64,000 bases of DNA from Dyadobacter pollutisoli (GCF_026625565.1 NZ_CP112998.1:374501-438500); one strand, 5' to 3'; shown: positions 44,810 to 52,876, counted from the first letter of the stretch. Translations and numbers: made by a program. The notes: generated by a model from the letters alone, not told the origin.

Positions 44810-45031
44810 ATGGAAACACAATCTTTTTCTAATCTGCAACTTGAACTGCTCAAAGTCTATTCCCGTGAGGTGGAAGAAGAAGATTTGATAGCAATTCGTA
44901 AAATTCTTGCTGATTATTTTGCGAAAAAAGCAATTGAAATGGCTGATAACGTTTGGGATCAAAATGGATGGAAGGCTGAGGATACTAAAAAATTGTCTCA
45001 GGAACACAATCGAAAACCCATTCGATTGTGA
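44810..45031 (+). CDS. Putative antitoxin of a PIN-domain toxin-antitoxin pair
   Basis: I choose the ATG at 44810, giving 73 residues; a TTG at 44801 is an alternative. The protein is small and charged (LLKVYSREVEEEDLIAIRKI, LADYFAKKAIEMADNVWDQN), as expected for an antitoxin, with a C-terminal tail (SQEHNRKPIRL) that may occupy the toxin active site. No DNA-binding domain is recognised with certainty. Its TGA overlaps the GTG start of the PIN gene by 4 bases, so translation is coupled. Confidence 0.75.
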   Translation: METQSFSNLQLELLKVYSREVEEEDLIAIRKILADYFAKKAIEMADNVWDQNGWKAEDTKKLSQEHNRKPIRL

Positions 45032-45444
45032 AAGTGGTAATTGACACGAACGTTCTCTGGGTGTCGATTTCAAGTCGCTCCACGTCTCACTGGATTTTCA
45101 AAGCTATTTTGGATGGAACACTTACTTTATGTGTAACCACTGAGATTTTAGAAGAGTATGCGGAAATTATGGACCGAAAGTTGGGACATAATGTATCAGA
45201 GGCCGTGTTGAGTACTTTTGACAATCTTTCTAATATATCCTTTATCACACGTTACTATCATTGGTTGGCAGTTAAGTCCGATCCCGATGATGACAAATTT
45301 GTTGATTGTTTTGTAGCCTCCGGAGCGCAATACCTGGTGACCGAGGACAATCATTTTAACGTGGTAAAAAAACTGGATTTTCCCAAAATCAAGGTGGTTA
45401 ATATTTCTGAATTTTATCGGATTTTTCGTTCCGAACGCTTGTGA
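45028..45444 (+). CDS. PIN-domain ribonuclease toxin (putative toxin-antitoxin component)
   Basis: This 138-residue protein starts with GTG and has PIN-domain motifs: VVIDTNVLWVSI with the first catalytic aspartate at residue 5, TTEILEEYAEIMDRK with acidic residues, and SDPDDDKFVDCFVASGAQYL with the C-terminal catalytic acids. It would cleave RNA using Mg2+ and be held in check by the upstream antitoxin. The pair lies between the exporter permeases and the two-component genes, so it looks inserted into the cluster. Confidence 0.88.
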   Translation: MKVVIDTNVLWVSISSRSTSHWIFKAILDGTLTLCVTTEILEEYAEIMDRKLGHNVSEAVLSTFDNLSNISFITRYYHWLAVKSDPDDDKFVDCFVASGAQYLVTEDNHFNVVKKLDFPKIKVVNISEFYRIFRSERL

Positions 45445-45474
45445 AATAATGCTCCTTCACTGGCACTTCATGAA

Positions 45475-45517
45475 GAATGAGTGAATGAGTGAATGAGTGA
45501 ATGACGGAACGAATGAC
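45475..45517. repeat. Inverse-orientation octamer array (GAATGAGT) after the PIN toxin gene
   Basis: Three perfect GAATGAGT units and one GAATGACG lie in register from 45475 to 45506, followed by a looser GAACGAATGACC. This is the reverse complement of the ATTCACTC octamer. It lies 30 bases after the PIN stop codon and 74 bases before the response regulator start. Confidence 0.85.
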
Positions 45518-45544
45518 CGGGTCGCCGATGCGATGAATGTTTTT

Positions 45545-45572
45545 AAGCTGACAGCCGAAAGCTGACAGCCGA
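45545..45572. repeat. Two perfect tandem copies of a 14-bp repeat before the response regulator
   Basis: AAGCTGACAGCCGA occurs twice in direct tandem (45545-45558 and 45559-45572), 19 bases before the response regulator ATG. Its complement contains GGCTGTCAGC, the same word family as the GC-rich segments in two other spacers of the cluster. It could be a binding site or a miniature repeat. Confidence 0.8.
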
Positions 45573-45590
45573 AGTAAATAAATCCCCCCA

Positions 45591-46964
45591 ATGCTCCTAA
45601 TAGTTGACGACGATTTAGCAATACGAACTTCATTAACCTTGCTCTTGAAAAAGGAGGGTTATTCTGTAAAAGGAGTGGGGTCGCCGGACGAAACTTTTGA
45701 AGCATTGCGAGCAGAAACACCTGAATTGATCCTGCTGGACCTGAATTTTTCTATTGAAACATCAGGGAAAGAGGGTATGCAGCTGCTACAAAGGATCAAA
45801 ATGAGCTATCCGGCCGTTCCTGTGATCCTTATTACCGGCTGGGGAACGATCGATCTGGCCGTGAAAGGAATGAAGGAAGGCGCCATTGATTTTATTACAA
45901 AACCCTGGCAGAACAATTACCTGTTGCAATCCGTAAAGACCATTCTGAACCTTTCGCAGCAGGTATCGCTGTCGGGCAGCAGGCGAAAACTGGATCAGCG
46001 ATACCAGTTTGACAACATTGTAGGCCAGGACCCTAAGCTGCTGGATATTCTTGAAACGGTCGGCAGGGTAGCCTCCACGGATGCCCCGGTGCTGATTACG
46101 GGAGAAAGCGGTACCGGAAAAGAACTAATTGCGGAAGCGATCCATTTGAACAGCAAACGCAAAGTCAGGCCGTTTGTGAAAGTAAATCTCGGCGGTATAT
46201 CTTCCACATTGTTTGAGAGCGAATTATTCGGGCACGTGCGGGGCGCGTTCACTGATGCAAAAACGGACCGCGCTGGCCGCTTCGAAATGGCGCACAGAGG
46301 CTCTATTTTTCTTGACGAAATCGGGGAGCTGGATCTTTCGAGTCAGGTGAAACTGCTGCGTGTGTTACAGGAGCGCACATTTGAACCATTAGGCAGCAGC
46401 AAAAGCAGAACTGTGGATGTGCGGGTGATATGTGCTACGAACCGGAACCTGGAAGAAATGGTATCCCAGGGTACATTTCGGGAGGATTTGTACTACCGGA
46501 TCAACCTGATCACTGTGAAGCTTCCGGCCCTGCGCGAACGTCCCGACGACATTCCTCTCTTATCTGAATTTTTTGTCAATAACCTGAAAACCATTTACCA
46601 GCGCCCCAACCTGCAACTTAGCCCGGCTGCGATGAAATGGCTTCGGACATTGTCGTTGCAAGGAAACATTCGCCAGCTCAAAAACCTCGTCGAAAGAACG
46701 GTGCTGCTGTCGGGCGAGGATACATTGGATATCGTTGATTTTCAAAAAAATATGACTGCCGGCAAGGAGGTCTCGGCCCGCAAAAATCTGCCCGAGGTCG
46801 GCACCATTACCCTCGAAGAAATGGAGTATCAGATGATCGCGAAAGCGATGCTTTTTCACCAAAATAAGGTGAGTAAAGTGGCGAGATCGTTGGGTATCAC
46901 ACGTTTCGCTCTCTACCGCAGGCTTGAAAAATACGGAATTTCTTACGATTCCGAAGACGTATGA
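45591..46964 (+). CDS. Sigma-54-dependent (NtrC-family) response regulator
   Basis: This 457-residue protein has a receiver domain (IVDDDLAIR, phospho-acceptor Asp50 in LILLDLNFS, lysine in DFITKPW). An AAA+ sigma-54 activation domain follows at about 140-375, with Walker A GESGTGKELIAEAIH and Walker B GSIFLDEIGEL. A Fis-type HTH lies at the end (KVSKVARSLGITRFALYRRL). The sigma-54 contact loop reads GAFTDA instead of the canonical GAFTGA. Its stop overlaps the start of the kinase gene in ATGA. The neighbouring efflux operon is the likely target (inference). Confidence 0.95.
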   Translation: MLLIVDDDLAIRTSLTLLLKKEGYSVKGVGSPDETFEALRAETPELILLDLNFSIETSGKEGMQLLQRIKMSYPAVPVILITGWGTIDLAVKGMKEGAIDFITKPWQNNYLLQSVKTILNLSQQVSLSGSRRKLDQRYQFDNIVGQDPKLLDILETVGRVASTDAPVLITGESGTGKELIAEAIHLNSKRKVRPFVKVNLGGISSTLFESELFGHVRGAFTDAKTDRAGRFEMAHRGSIFLDEIGELDLSSQVKLLRVLQERTFEPLGSSKSRTVDVRVICATNRNLEEMVSQGTFREDLYYRINLITVKLPALRERPDDIPLLSEFFVNNLKTIYQRPNLQLSPAAMKWLRTLSLQGNIRQLKNLVERTVLLSGEDTLDIVDFQKNMTAGKEVSARKNLPEVGTITLEEMEYQMIAKAMLFHQNKVSKVARSLGITRFALYRRLEKYGISYDSEDV

Positions 46965-48256
46965 GATTATCTACCAAAGTTCAGTACATCCTCTATATCA
47001 TGGCATTGCACGCTGTCCTGGTGTTTTTGGTGTATAAGATCCTTTTTCATGACAAAGTGATTTTCATTGGCTCTGAGGTTTTTCTGCTGCTTTCTGCCAT
47101 TGCCTCCATTAAGTTATATCAAAATTTTATGCAACCTATCCAATTTGTGAGATCCGGGATTGAAGCGATCAAGGACAAGGATTTTTCGATCAAATTTGTA
47201 CCTACCGGAAAAGGAGAGGTAGATACTTTGATCGAGGTTTATAATCTGATGATCGATCAGCTAAGGGAAGAGCGTACCAAACTCCATGAGCAGCATTTTT
47301 TTCTGGAAAAACTCATTGAAGCCTCACCGATTTGTATCATAATCCTTGATTTTGATGATAAAATTGAGTCGCTAAACCTGAAAGCCAAGCAACAATTTCA
47401 TGACGAAACCATTTCATTAACCGGTAAGAAATTGAACGAATCAGGTCTGCCATTGTTAACGGAACTCGCTGATGTTCAGGATGGAGAATCGCGGATTGTG
47501 AAAACGAATGGAGTCGTTACTTTCAAAGTACAGCGTTCTCATTTTATGGATCAGGGATTTCGCCGGTCGTTTCTGATGATCGAGGAATTGACGAATGAAA
47601 TACTGGAATCGGAAAAGAATGCTTACGGAAAAGTGATCCGAATGATGGCGCACGAAGTGAATAACACGTTAGGGGCGACGGACTCTATTTTGCAGACGAC
47701 CAGCAGCGTCTTGTCCGACGAATCGTTTCAGGATGTTCGCGAAGCATTGCAGATCGCTTCGGACCGTAATCAGAAACTGACGAAATTTATGCGGAATTTC
47801 GCAGATGTGGTGAGGCTTCCTATGCCTGCATTTGAACAAACCGATATTGTAAAACTGGTTCGGGATGTGGCGATATTCATGGAACCTGCGGCACGGCAAA
47901 GCGGGGTCGCTATTCAGATTGTCACTTCGGAACATTCAGTTTTTAAAAACCTGGATGCCGGACAAATGGAGCATGTTTTTGTGAATGTATTTAAAAATGC
48001 AATTGAAGCTTGTGAAGCCGGTTATCAGATCCAGGCGGAAGTAGCTAATGGAAAAGTGATTATCCGGAATAATGGCAAACCCATTGACGCAGAAACGGGT
48101 ATGCAACTTTTCAATCCGTTTTTCAGCACCAAGCGTGACGGGCAGGGTATAGGATTGACGCTGACCAGAGAAATCCTCATCAACCACGGCTTCGCATTTT
48201 CATTGGAAACAGGCGCGGATGGATGGACTGCCTTTACTATTGATATGAATTCCTGA
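46961..48256 (+). CDS. NtrB-like sensor histidine kinase
   Basis: This 431-residue kinase has two N-terminal membrane helices (YILYIMALHAVLVFLVYKIL, FIGSEVFLLLSAIASIKLYQ) with almost no periplasmic loop. A HAMP-like linker (AIKDKDFSIKFVPTGKGEVD) and a PAS-like domain (IEASPICIIILDFDDKIESL) follow. The phosphorylated histidine lies in MMAHEVNNTLGATDSI, and the ATPase domain has FVNVFKNAIEACEAG and GQGIGLTLTREIL. The lack of an external domain suggests that it senses a membrane or cytoplasmic signal. It overlaps the response regulator by 4 bases and forms a two-component pair with it. It is convergent with the phosphotriesterase-family gene, with one base between the stops. Confidence 0.93.
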   Translation: MRLSTKVQYILYIMALHAVLVFLVYKILFHDKVIFIGSEVFLLLSAIASIKLYQNFMQPIQFVRSGIEAIKDKDFSIKFVPTGKGEVDTLIEVYNLMIDQLREERTKLHEQHFFLEKLIEASPICIIILDFDDKIESLNLKAKQQFHDETISLTGKKLNESGLPLLTELADVQDGESRIVKTNGVVTFKVQRSHFMDQGFRRSFLMIEELTNEILESEKNAYGKVIRMMAHEVNNTLGATDSILQTTSSVLSDESFQDVREALQIASDRNQKLTKFMRNFADVVRLPMPAFEQTDIVKLVRDVAIFMEPAARQSGVAIQIVTSEHSVFKNLDAGQMEHVFVNVFKNAIEACEAGYQIQAEVANGKVIIRNNGKPIDAETGMQLFNPFFSTKRDGQGIGLTLTREILINHGFAFSLETGADGWTAFTIDMNS

Positions 48257-48257
48257 T

Positions 48258-49280
48258 TTAAAGCTTACGAACACGGATTGTGAAGACATTAGCCGGGTTA
48301 CCGATCATTAATTGCCTGATATCGGCGTCGGTAATGCCTTTTTGTTTTAATAATGGAAGCAGTTTGTCCGAAATGGTTGTGTAACTTCTGAAATCGCCAC
48401 CATTGGGCTCGCCCGGACGGTACCAGCCTGCATCGTGGGAAATCAACACCTGTTTGAGAAATCCTTTGTTTTTTAAGAACACAATCAGATCTGCATGTTT
48501 ATCCAGGCTTCCCTCACTAATGCCATCGAGACTGATCCAGCAACCGGCCTGGGCTAATTCTGTAAACTCTTCGTTGGTTCCATTAGCATGTACCCAAACG
48601 AATGCGGCGGGATTTACTCCTTCTTTTTTTAGTATTTCAATTTCTTCCCGTGCGGGTAGTGCAGGGCCTGTATGCGAACAGATGGTCAGGCCGGTCTTCA
48701 AATGGGTGATGGCGGCTGCTTTAATGAGCTTTTGATGTACTTCTGAGAGCGAGCCACCATTGACGCCGGTTTTGATAAAGCCAGGTTTAATGTCGGTACC
48801 GTCAATTCCATTCTCAAATTCCCTGATCCAGCGTGCTGCCAATTGTTCGGCGGTTTCTGTAAATGCCCATTTAGGAAGATACTTGTTATCCGACGCGCCA
48901 TAGTAGCCGGTATTGGTCAGGATAGTCAGCCCGGATTGTCTGGATAATTTTTGAAGCAATAATACGTCCCTCCCAATGAATGCAGGTGTACATTCCGCGA
49001 TGGTTTTAATGCCTTTTGCCTTGATTTCGAGCAAGTGGGGGAGCACCTTCTTAATCACTTCTTCATGTTTCCAGCGATCGGGGGTAATTTTGTCCGCACC
49101 AATAAAATCGACCAGAACGTGCTCATGAATCAGCGTGGTACCGAGTTCTGAAACATTGATCTTGCCATTAACCGAGTAAGTGAAGTCTTCTTTGGAGCCA
49201 AAATACTGTAAAAGCAATGGCGCAACAGCACACGTTTTTACGAATTGCCGGCGGGAGATTGAATGTTGGGGTTTATCCAT
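48258..49280 (-). CDS. Exported phosphotriesterase-family metal-dependent hydrolase
   Basis: This 340-residue TIM-barrel protein begins with a Tat-like signal (SRRQFVKTCAVAPLLLQYFG). Binuclear-metal ligands of the phosphotriesterase family are visible: His-x-His in TLIHEHVLVDF, the bridging lysine in GFIKTGVNGG, histidines in ICSHTGP and VWVHANG, and the aspartate in ISHDAGWY. Most relatives are lactonases or phospho-sugar hydrolases rather than true phosphotriesterases. It stands alone. Confidence 0.9.
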   Translation of the reverse strand: MDKPQHSISRRQFVKTCAVAPLLLQYFGSKEDFTYSVNGKINVSELGTTLIHEHVLVDFIGADKITPDRWKHEEVIKKVLPHLLEIKAKGIKTIAECTPAFIGRDVLLLQKLSRQSGLTILTNTGYYGASDNKYLPKWAFTETAEQLAARWIREFENGIDGTDIKPGFIKTGVNGGSLSEVHQKLIKAAAITHLKTGLTICSHTGPALPAREEIEILKKEGVNPAAFVWVHANGTNEEFTELAQAGCWISLDGISEGSLDKHADLIVFLKNKGFLKQVLISHDAGWYRPGEPNGGDFRSYTTISDKLLPLLKQKGITDADIRQLMIGNPANVFTIRVRKL

Positions 49281-49285
49281 TCTCG

Positions 49286-49468
49286 CTAATCAACTTTGGA
49301 AGAACTTGCTGCATCCAGCCCCCCATCAGCGTCTTTCTTGCCCATTTGTCTCCAAAATGAAAACAAGGACTCATTATCAACCATCATTTGTCTGAGCCTT
49401 TCCATTGGAGATTTAGAAAGCCACAATTGAAGCTGAATTTCCTTGATATGGTCAGGAGTGTCGGTCAT
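49286..49468 (-). CDS. Small protein coupled to a nucleotidyltransferase
   Basis: This 60-residue charged protein (IKEIQLQLWLSKSPMERLRQ, then MMVDNESLFSFWRQMGKK) is not recognised. Its ATG overlaps the stop of the preceding nucleotidyltransferase gene by 4 bases, so the two are co-translated. A paired small partner is typical of nucleotidyltransferase toxin-antitoxin or abortive-infection modules, which is the only basis for suggesting a role. Confidence 0.65.
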   Translation of the reverse strand: MTDTPDHIKEIQLQLWLSKSPMERLRQMMVDNESLFSFWRQMGKKDADGGLDAASSSKVD

Positions 49469-49995
49469 GTCAGAAGCAAATTAAAAGTATTCAATTTCAA
49501 AAGGTATACCCATTGCTTTATATAATTCCAGTCCAAATTTCTCAATGAGGACAAATTCTTAATATCCTCTGATTGAATGGCGGATTGAAGATCTTGAATC
49601 CAGATCAGTTTGGAAATCAATAGATCTTCGGGAGTTACTACATAAATAACCTTGCCGAAATAGTCCATTTGAATTTTTCTTTCAAACTCCTTTTTTCGAA
49701 AAGAATCATTTTTTAAAATTATGAAATCTGCTTTATATCCGGAAAGGTGATCTATAATGTTAAACATGCCATGATTTTTCACCGCATCCTTTACCGATTC
49801 TTCGTTACAGTAATACCCGTCTTTGAAGTTGCTTACAAAAAGGTCAATATCCTTTGGCAGCAGGTGAATTATAAAATCAAAATCCCGGGTTGCTCGTGGC
49901 ACAATATACAAACTCATAGCTACACTGCCAGAAAGCATATAGGGTATATTGTGGTCATTCAGCACATTGGTGATCTTGTGAAAAAATTGGATCAT
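49465..49995 (-). CDS. Nucleotidyltransferase-fold protein (AbiEii-like)
   Basis: This 176-residue protein has the minimal nucleotidyltransferase core: IPYMLSGSVAMSLYIVPRAT with the Gly-Ser motif at 23-24, and RDFDFII with metal-binding aspartates 38 and 40. A segment like LSGYKADFIILKNDSFRKKE, where the third carboxylate is expected, and VVTPEDLLISKLIWIQD, typical of AbiEii/DUF6036-type proteins, follow. Such enzymes may modify tRNA or proteins and act as toxins or phage-defence effectors. It overlaps a 60-residue partner gene. The function is inferred from fold only. Confidence 0.8.
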   Translation of the reverse strand: MIQFFHKITNVLNDHNIPYMLSGSVAMSLYIVPRATRDFDFIIHLLPKDIDLFVSNFKDGYYCNEESVKDAVKNHGMFNIIDHLSGYKADFIILKNDSFRKKEFERKIQMDYFGKVIYVVTPEDLLISKLIWIQDLQSAIQSEDIKNLSSLRNLDWNYIKQWVYLLKLNTFNLLLT

Positions 49996-50085
49996 TGTAG
50001 CTACTACTAAGTCGAAACAGGACGGATAGGCTACTAATTTACAATAATAAGTTTAACATGGCATCGGATGTAGTAGATCACCCCA

Positions 50086-51288
50086 CTACTCAATAATTAT
50101 AAACGGGGTAGGGCTGAATGAGATGACAAAAATGATCAAGGCGCAAATTCCGAGAATGACCCGGGGGGCGTCGAGAGGTTGGTTTTCATCCGTTTCCGGG
50201 TGCCTCACACCAAGGAACCTGCCGAGGAGAAAAACAAATGGTAGAAAATTACCGTAACCATTCCAGTCTGGTTTGATATAAGAAACAGCAAATTGTCCCA
50301 CTACTATGATCAGACTGATCATAAGTCCGGTAGACGGATTGTCGCTTAACCTTCTGAAACAGATATAGAGGAAATAGATGTAAACCGCGAGGTAAAACAG
50401 TCGCTCGTAAAAAATCTGGTCACTTCCGATCGCGAATGACTCGGTGCGAAAAAGTCCCAAACCTGCATAAAAAGCGAAGATCCCGAAGAGGACCGGCGCT
50501 ACGACATTGAATTTTTTCTTTCCGATCAGCCCGTAAAGAATATGGCCGCCATCCAGCTGGCCGATAGGAATGAGGTTCAGAGAAGTGAAGAAAAGCGCCA
50601 GATACCCCGCGAAAATGTAAGGGTAGTGGATCATTTCGTAAGCATGGGGCAACCGGGAAGGATCAGCAACATAGGTTTTGAACAACCAAAACAGAATGTT
50701 GTCGCCCAAAGCAATGTTACCCGATGCATTCTCGTAAACAAATTGCGGATAACTCAGCCCGTAACGCGCATATTCGGGATGGATGCTGAATATGTGATCA
50801 GGCGGGGGCAAATGTGTGAAACCGTACCAAAGAACCACCAATGCTGCAATAAAACCGGCAAGCGGCCCTGCAATGCCAATGTCAAAGAATATCAGGCGGG
50901 AGCGAACAATGGATTTGATCCTGATAAAAGCGCCCATAGTCCCGATGCTATTGGAAATTCCGAACCACAATGGAATGTAGTAGGGTAGCGTCACCTTTAC
51001 CTGATGGATCTTGGCGACGAAATAATGACCAAATTCATGGATCGTCAATATCAGCAGAAACGGAATGGAAAAGTGAAAACCCTGCACGAACTGTGGCCAG
51101 CTCAATGCTTTGGCAGCTTCCGGGATCTCAGCCTTGTCGGCATTGGAACCCATCAGGAAATAAATGAAGTCGTAAACAAACGAAAAAATATTACCGTACA
51201 TCCATTCCGCGCCAGCCATTGTAGTGGTGATCACTGTGACAATAAAAAGGACGGCCTGAATGATGTAAGTACGTGTGCTAGACTGCAT
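50086..51288 (-). CDS. M50-family site-2-protease-like membrane metalloprotease
   Basis: This 400-residue polytopic membrane protein has the intramembrane zinc motif HEFGHYFVAK and the second motif LIPIGQLDGGHILYGLIG, whose Asp is the third zinc ligand. There are about eight hydrophobic segments. Relatives cleave transmembrane anti-sigma factors or other membrane substrates. It overlaps the HAD gene by 11 bases and is the last gene of an operon with the MBL nuclease, accA and HAD genes; no anti-sigma factor is near. Confidence 0.9.
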   Translation of the reverse strand: MQSSTRTYIIQAVLFIVTVITTTMAGAEWMYGNIFSFVYDFIYFLMGSNADKAEIPEAAKALSWPQFVQGFHFSIPFLLILTIHEFGHYFVAKIHQVKVTLPYYIPLWFGISNSIGTMGAFIRIKSIVRSRLIFFDIGIAGPLAGFIAALVVLWYGFTHLPPPDHIFSIHPEYARYGLSYPQFVYENASGNIALGDNILFWLFKTYVADPSRLPHAYEMIHYPYIFAGYLALFFTSLNLIPIGQLDGGHILYGLIGKKKFNVVAPVLFGIFAFYAGLGLFRTESFAIGSDQIFYERLFYLAVYIYFLYICFRRLSDNPSTGLMISLIIVVGQFAVSYIKPDWNGYGNFLPFVFLLGRFLGVRHPETDENQPLDAPRVILGICALIIFVISFSPTPFIIIE

Positions 51289-51913
51289 AGTCTTTGAGAT
51301 ATTCCAGAATGGTTAACGGCTTTTGAACGTGAATGGTGTCAATACCTAATTTTGAAGCTGCGTTGATATTGTCCAGGTTATCGTCCAGGAACAATGTCTC
51401 TTCGGCTTTAAGTCCGGCCTGTTCCAGCACATTCAGATAAATTTGCGCGTCTGGCTTCATAAGGCCCATGTCATAGGAAAGAAACACAATTTCAAAAAGA
51501 TCGTCCAGTTTTTCGATTCCGGTGGAAGCTTCCAGGATCTTGTTGACCTGTGTAATGTGAATGGAGCTGGTGTTGCTCAACAGAAATAAACGGTAATTCC
51601 CGGCCAATTTTTGAAGAAGTTCCACTCTTTCCGGCGGCAGGTCCAGCAAGAGACTGTTCCAGGCTGTATCGATGGCCTCGTCGGAAAGGTCGGAGAGTCC
51701 AAGCAGCTCTCTTACATAATTCCTGAAACCGGCCTCATTAAGCTTACCGGTTTCAAACTGCCTGAAAAGGTCATTTTCTTTGAAAATCGAAAGGATTTCA
51801 CTTTGTTCTTTGCCGCTGAGCGCCGCAAAAGATTTCGATGCAATGGGGACATCAATGTTGAGAATTACATCGCCAAGGTCAAAAATGATATTCTTTATTT
51901 TGTCGTTTTTCAT
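51278..51913 (-). CDS. HAD-superfamily hydrolase (YihX-like phosphatase)
   Basis: This 211-residue protein has the HAD motifs: IIFDLGDVILNID (motif I, nucleophile Asp11 in a variant DxGD), LFLLSNTSSIH (motif II), a lysine in GLMKPDAQIY (motif III), and ETLFLDDNLDNINAA (motif IV). The helical cap is of class C1 type. YihX-like enzymes dephosphorylate sugar phosphates; the exact substrate is unknown. It lies 9 bases after accA and overlaps the protease gene. Confidence 0.9.
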   Translation of the reverse strand: MKNDKIKNIIFDLGDVILNIDVPIASKSFAALSGKEQSEILSIFKENDLFRQFETGKLNEAGFRNYVRELLGLSDLSDEAIDTAWNSLLLDLPPERVELLQKLAGNYRLFLLSNTSSIHITQVNKILEASTGIEKLDDLFEIVFLSYDMGLMKPDAQIYLNVLEQAGLKAEETLFLDDNLDNINAASKLGIDTIHVQKPLTILEYLKDYAV

Positions 51914-51922
51914 TGTCCTTTT

Positions 51923-52876
51923 TTATTCAACAACTACACCCATTGCACAGAACTTGTCTATCCGCTGGTCGATCCTGTCCTGCTCGCTGATCGCAGAGAG
52001 CTCGGTAATGTTTTCTAAAATGGTTTTTTTTAATTCTTCCGCCATCCAGTTATGATCCAGATGGGCGCCGCCCAGTGGTTCGGCAATGATACCGTCAATG
52101 AGGTTGTTTTTCTTCATATCCTTGGCCGTTATCTTCATCGCTTCGGCAGCCTGCTCTTTGAAATCCCAGCTTCTCCAAAGGATTGCCGAGCAGTTTTCAG
52201 GAGAAATAACCGAGTACCAGGTATTTTCCAGCATCAATACCCTGTCACCGATCGCGATACCTAATGCACCACCGGAAGCTCCTTCGCCGATCACGATACA
52301 GATCACAGGTACTTTCAGCATGAACATTTCTTTCAGGTTGCGGGCGATTGCTTCACCTTGTCCGCGCTCTTCTGCCTCCATGCCCGGGAACGCGCCCGGC
52401 GTGTCGATCAGGGTAACAATAGGTTTGTTGAATTTTTCGGCCAGTTTCATCAGGCGTAGCGCCTTGCGGTAACCTTCGGGATTGGGCATACCGAAATTCC
52501 GATGTTGTCTCTGCTTGGTATTACGTCCTTTTTGTTGTCCGATCAGCATAAATGACTGTCCGCCGACATTGGCCAATCCGCCAATAACAGCCGGATCATC
52601 CCGTACCTGTCGATCGCCGTGCAATTCGATGAATTCATCACAGATCAATTCAATGTAGTCGAGGGTATAGGGACGGTCGGGGTGCCGGGAGAGCTGCACG
52701 CGCTGCCAGCGGGTAAGATTTTCAAATATTTCTTTTCGAAGATCTGTAATATTATTTTCCAGTAAGGAAATGGCATCGGAAACATCTACATTATTTTCCT
52801 TTGCTAATGTTTTCATTTCTTCGAGCTTACGTTCGAGCTCGGACATAGGTTTTTCGAAATCCAGGTATGTTCTCAT
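51923..52876 (-). CDS. accA: Acetyl-CoA carboxylase carboxyltransferase subunit alpha
   Basis: This 317-residue protein matches AccA in length and order. An N-terminal coiled segment (MSELERKLEEMKTLAKENN) leads to the crotonase-like core with RHPDRPYTLDYIELICDEF, QQKGRNTKQRQHRNFGMPNP, TLIDTPGAFPGMEAEERGQG and VIGEGASGGALGIAIGDRVL. With AccD it transfers carboxyl from carboxybiotin to acetyl-CoA, the first step of fatty acid synthesis. accD, accB and accC are not in this window. It sits between the MBL-fold nuclease gene (32 bases) and the HAD gene (9 bases). Confidence 0.97.
   Translation of the reverse strand: MRTYLDFEKPMSELERKLEEMKTLAKENNVDVSDAISLLENNITDLRKEIFENLTRWQRVQLSRHPDRPYTLDYIELICDEFIELHGDRQVRDDPAVIGGLANVGGQSFMLIGQQKGRNTKQRQHRNFGMPNPEGYRKALRLMKLAEKFNKPIVTLIDTPGAFPGMEAEERGQGEAIARNLKEMFMLKVPVICIVIGEGASGGALGIAIGDRVLMLENTWYSVISPENCSAILWRSWDFKEQAAEAMKITAKDMKKNNLIDGIIAEPLGGAHLDHNWMAEELKKTILENITELSAISEQDRIDQRIDKFCAMGVVVE

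Noticed and set aside
45463..45480. Sigma-54 promoter before the response regulator, because TGGCAC matches the -24 element.
   Set aside because: Ten bases after GG the -12 GC is missing (AG is found), so the second element does not fit.
45457..45720. An 87-codon minus-strand frame over the repeat region and the response regulator start.
   Set aside because: It translates the octamer and 14-bp repeats and then antisense of the receiver domain, so it is not a gene.
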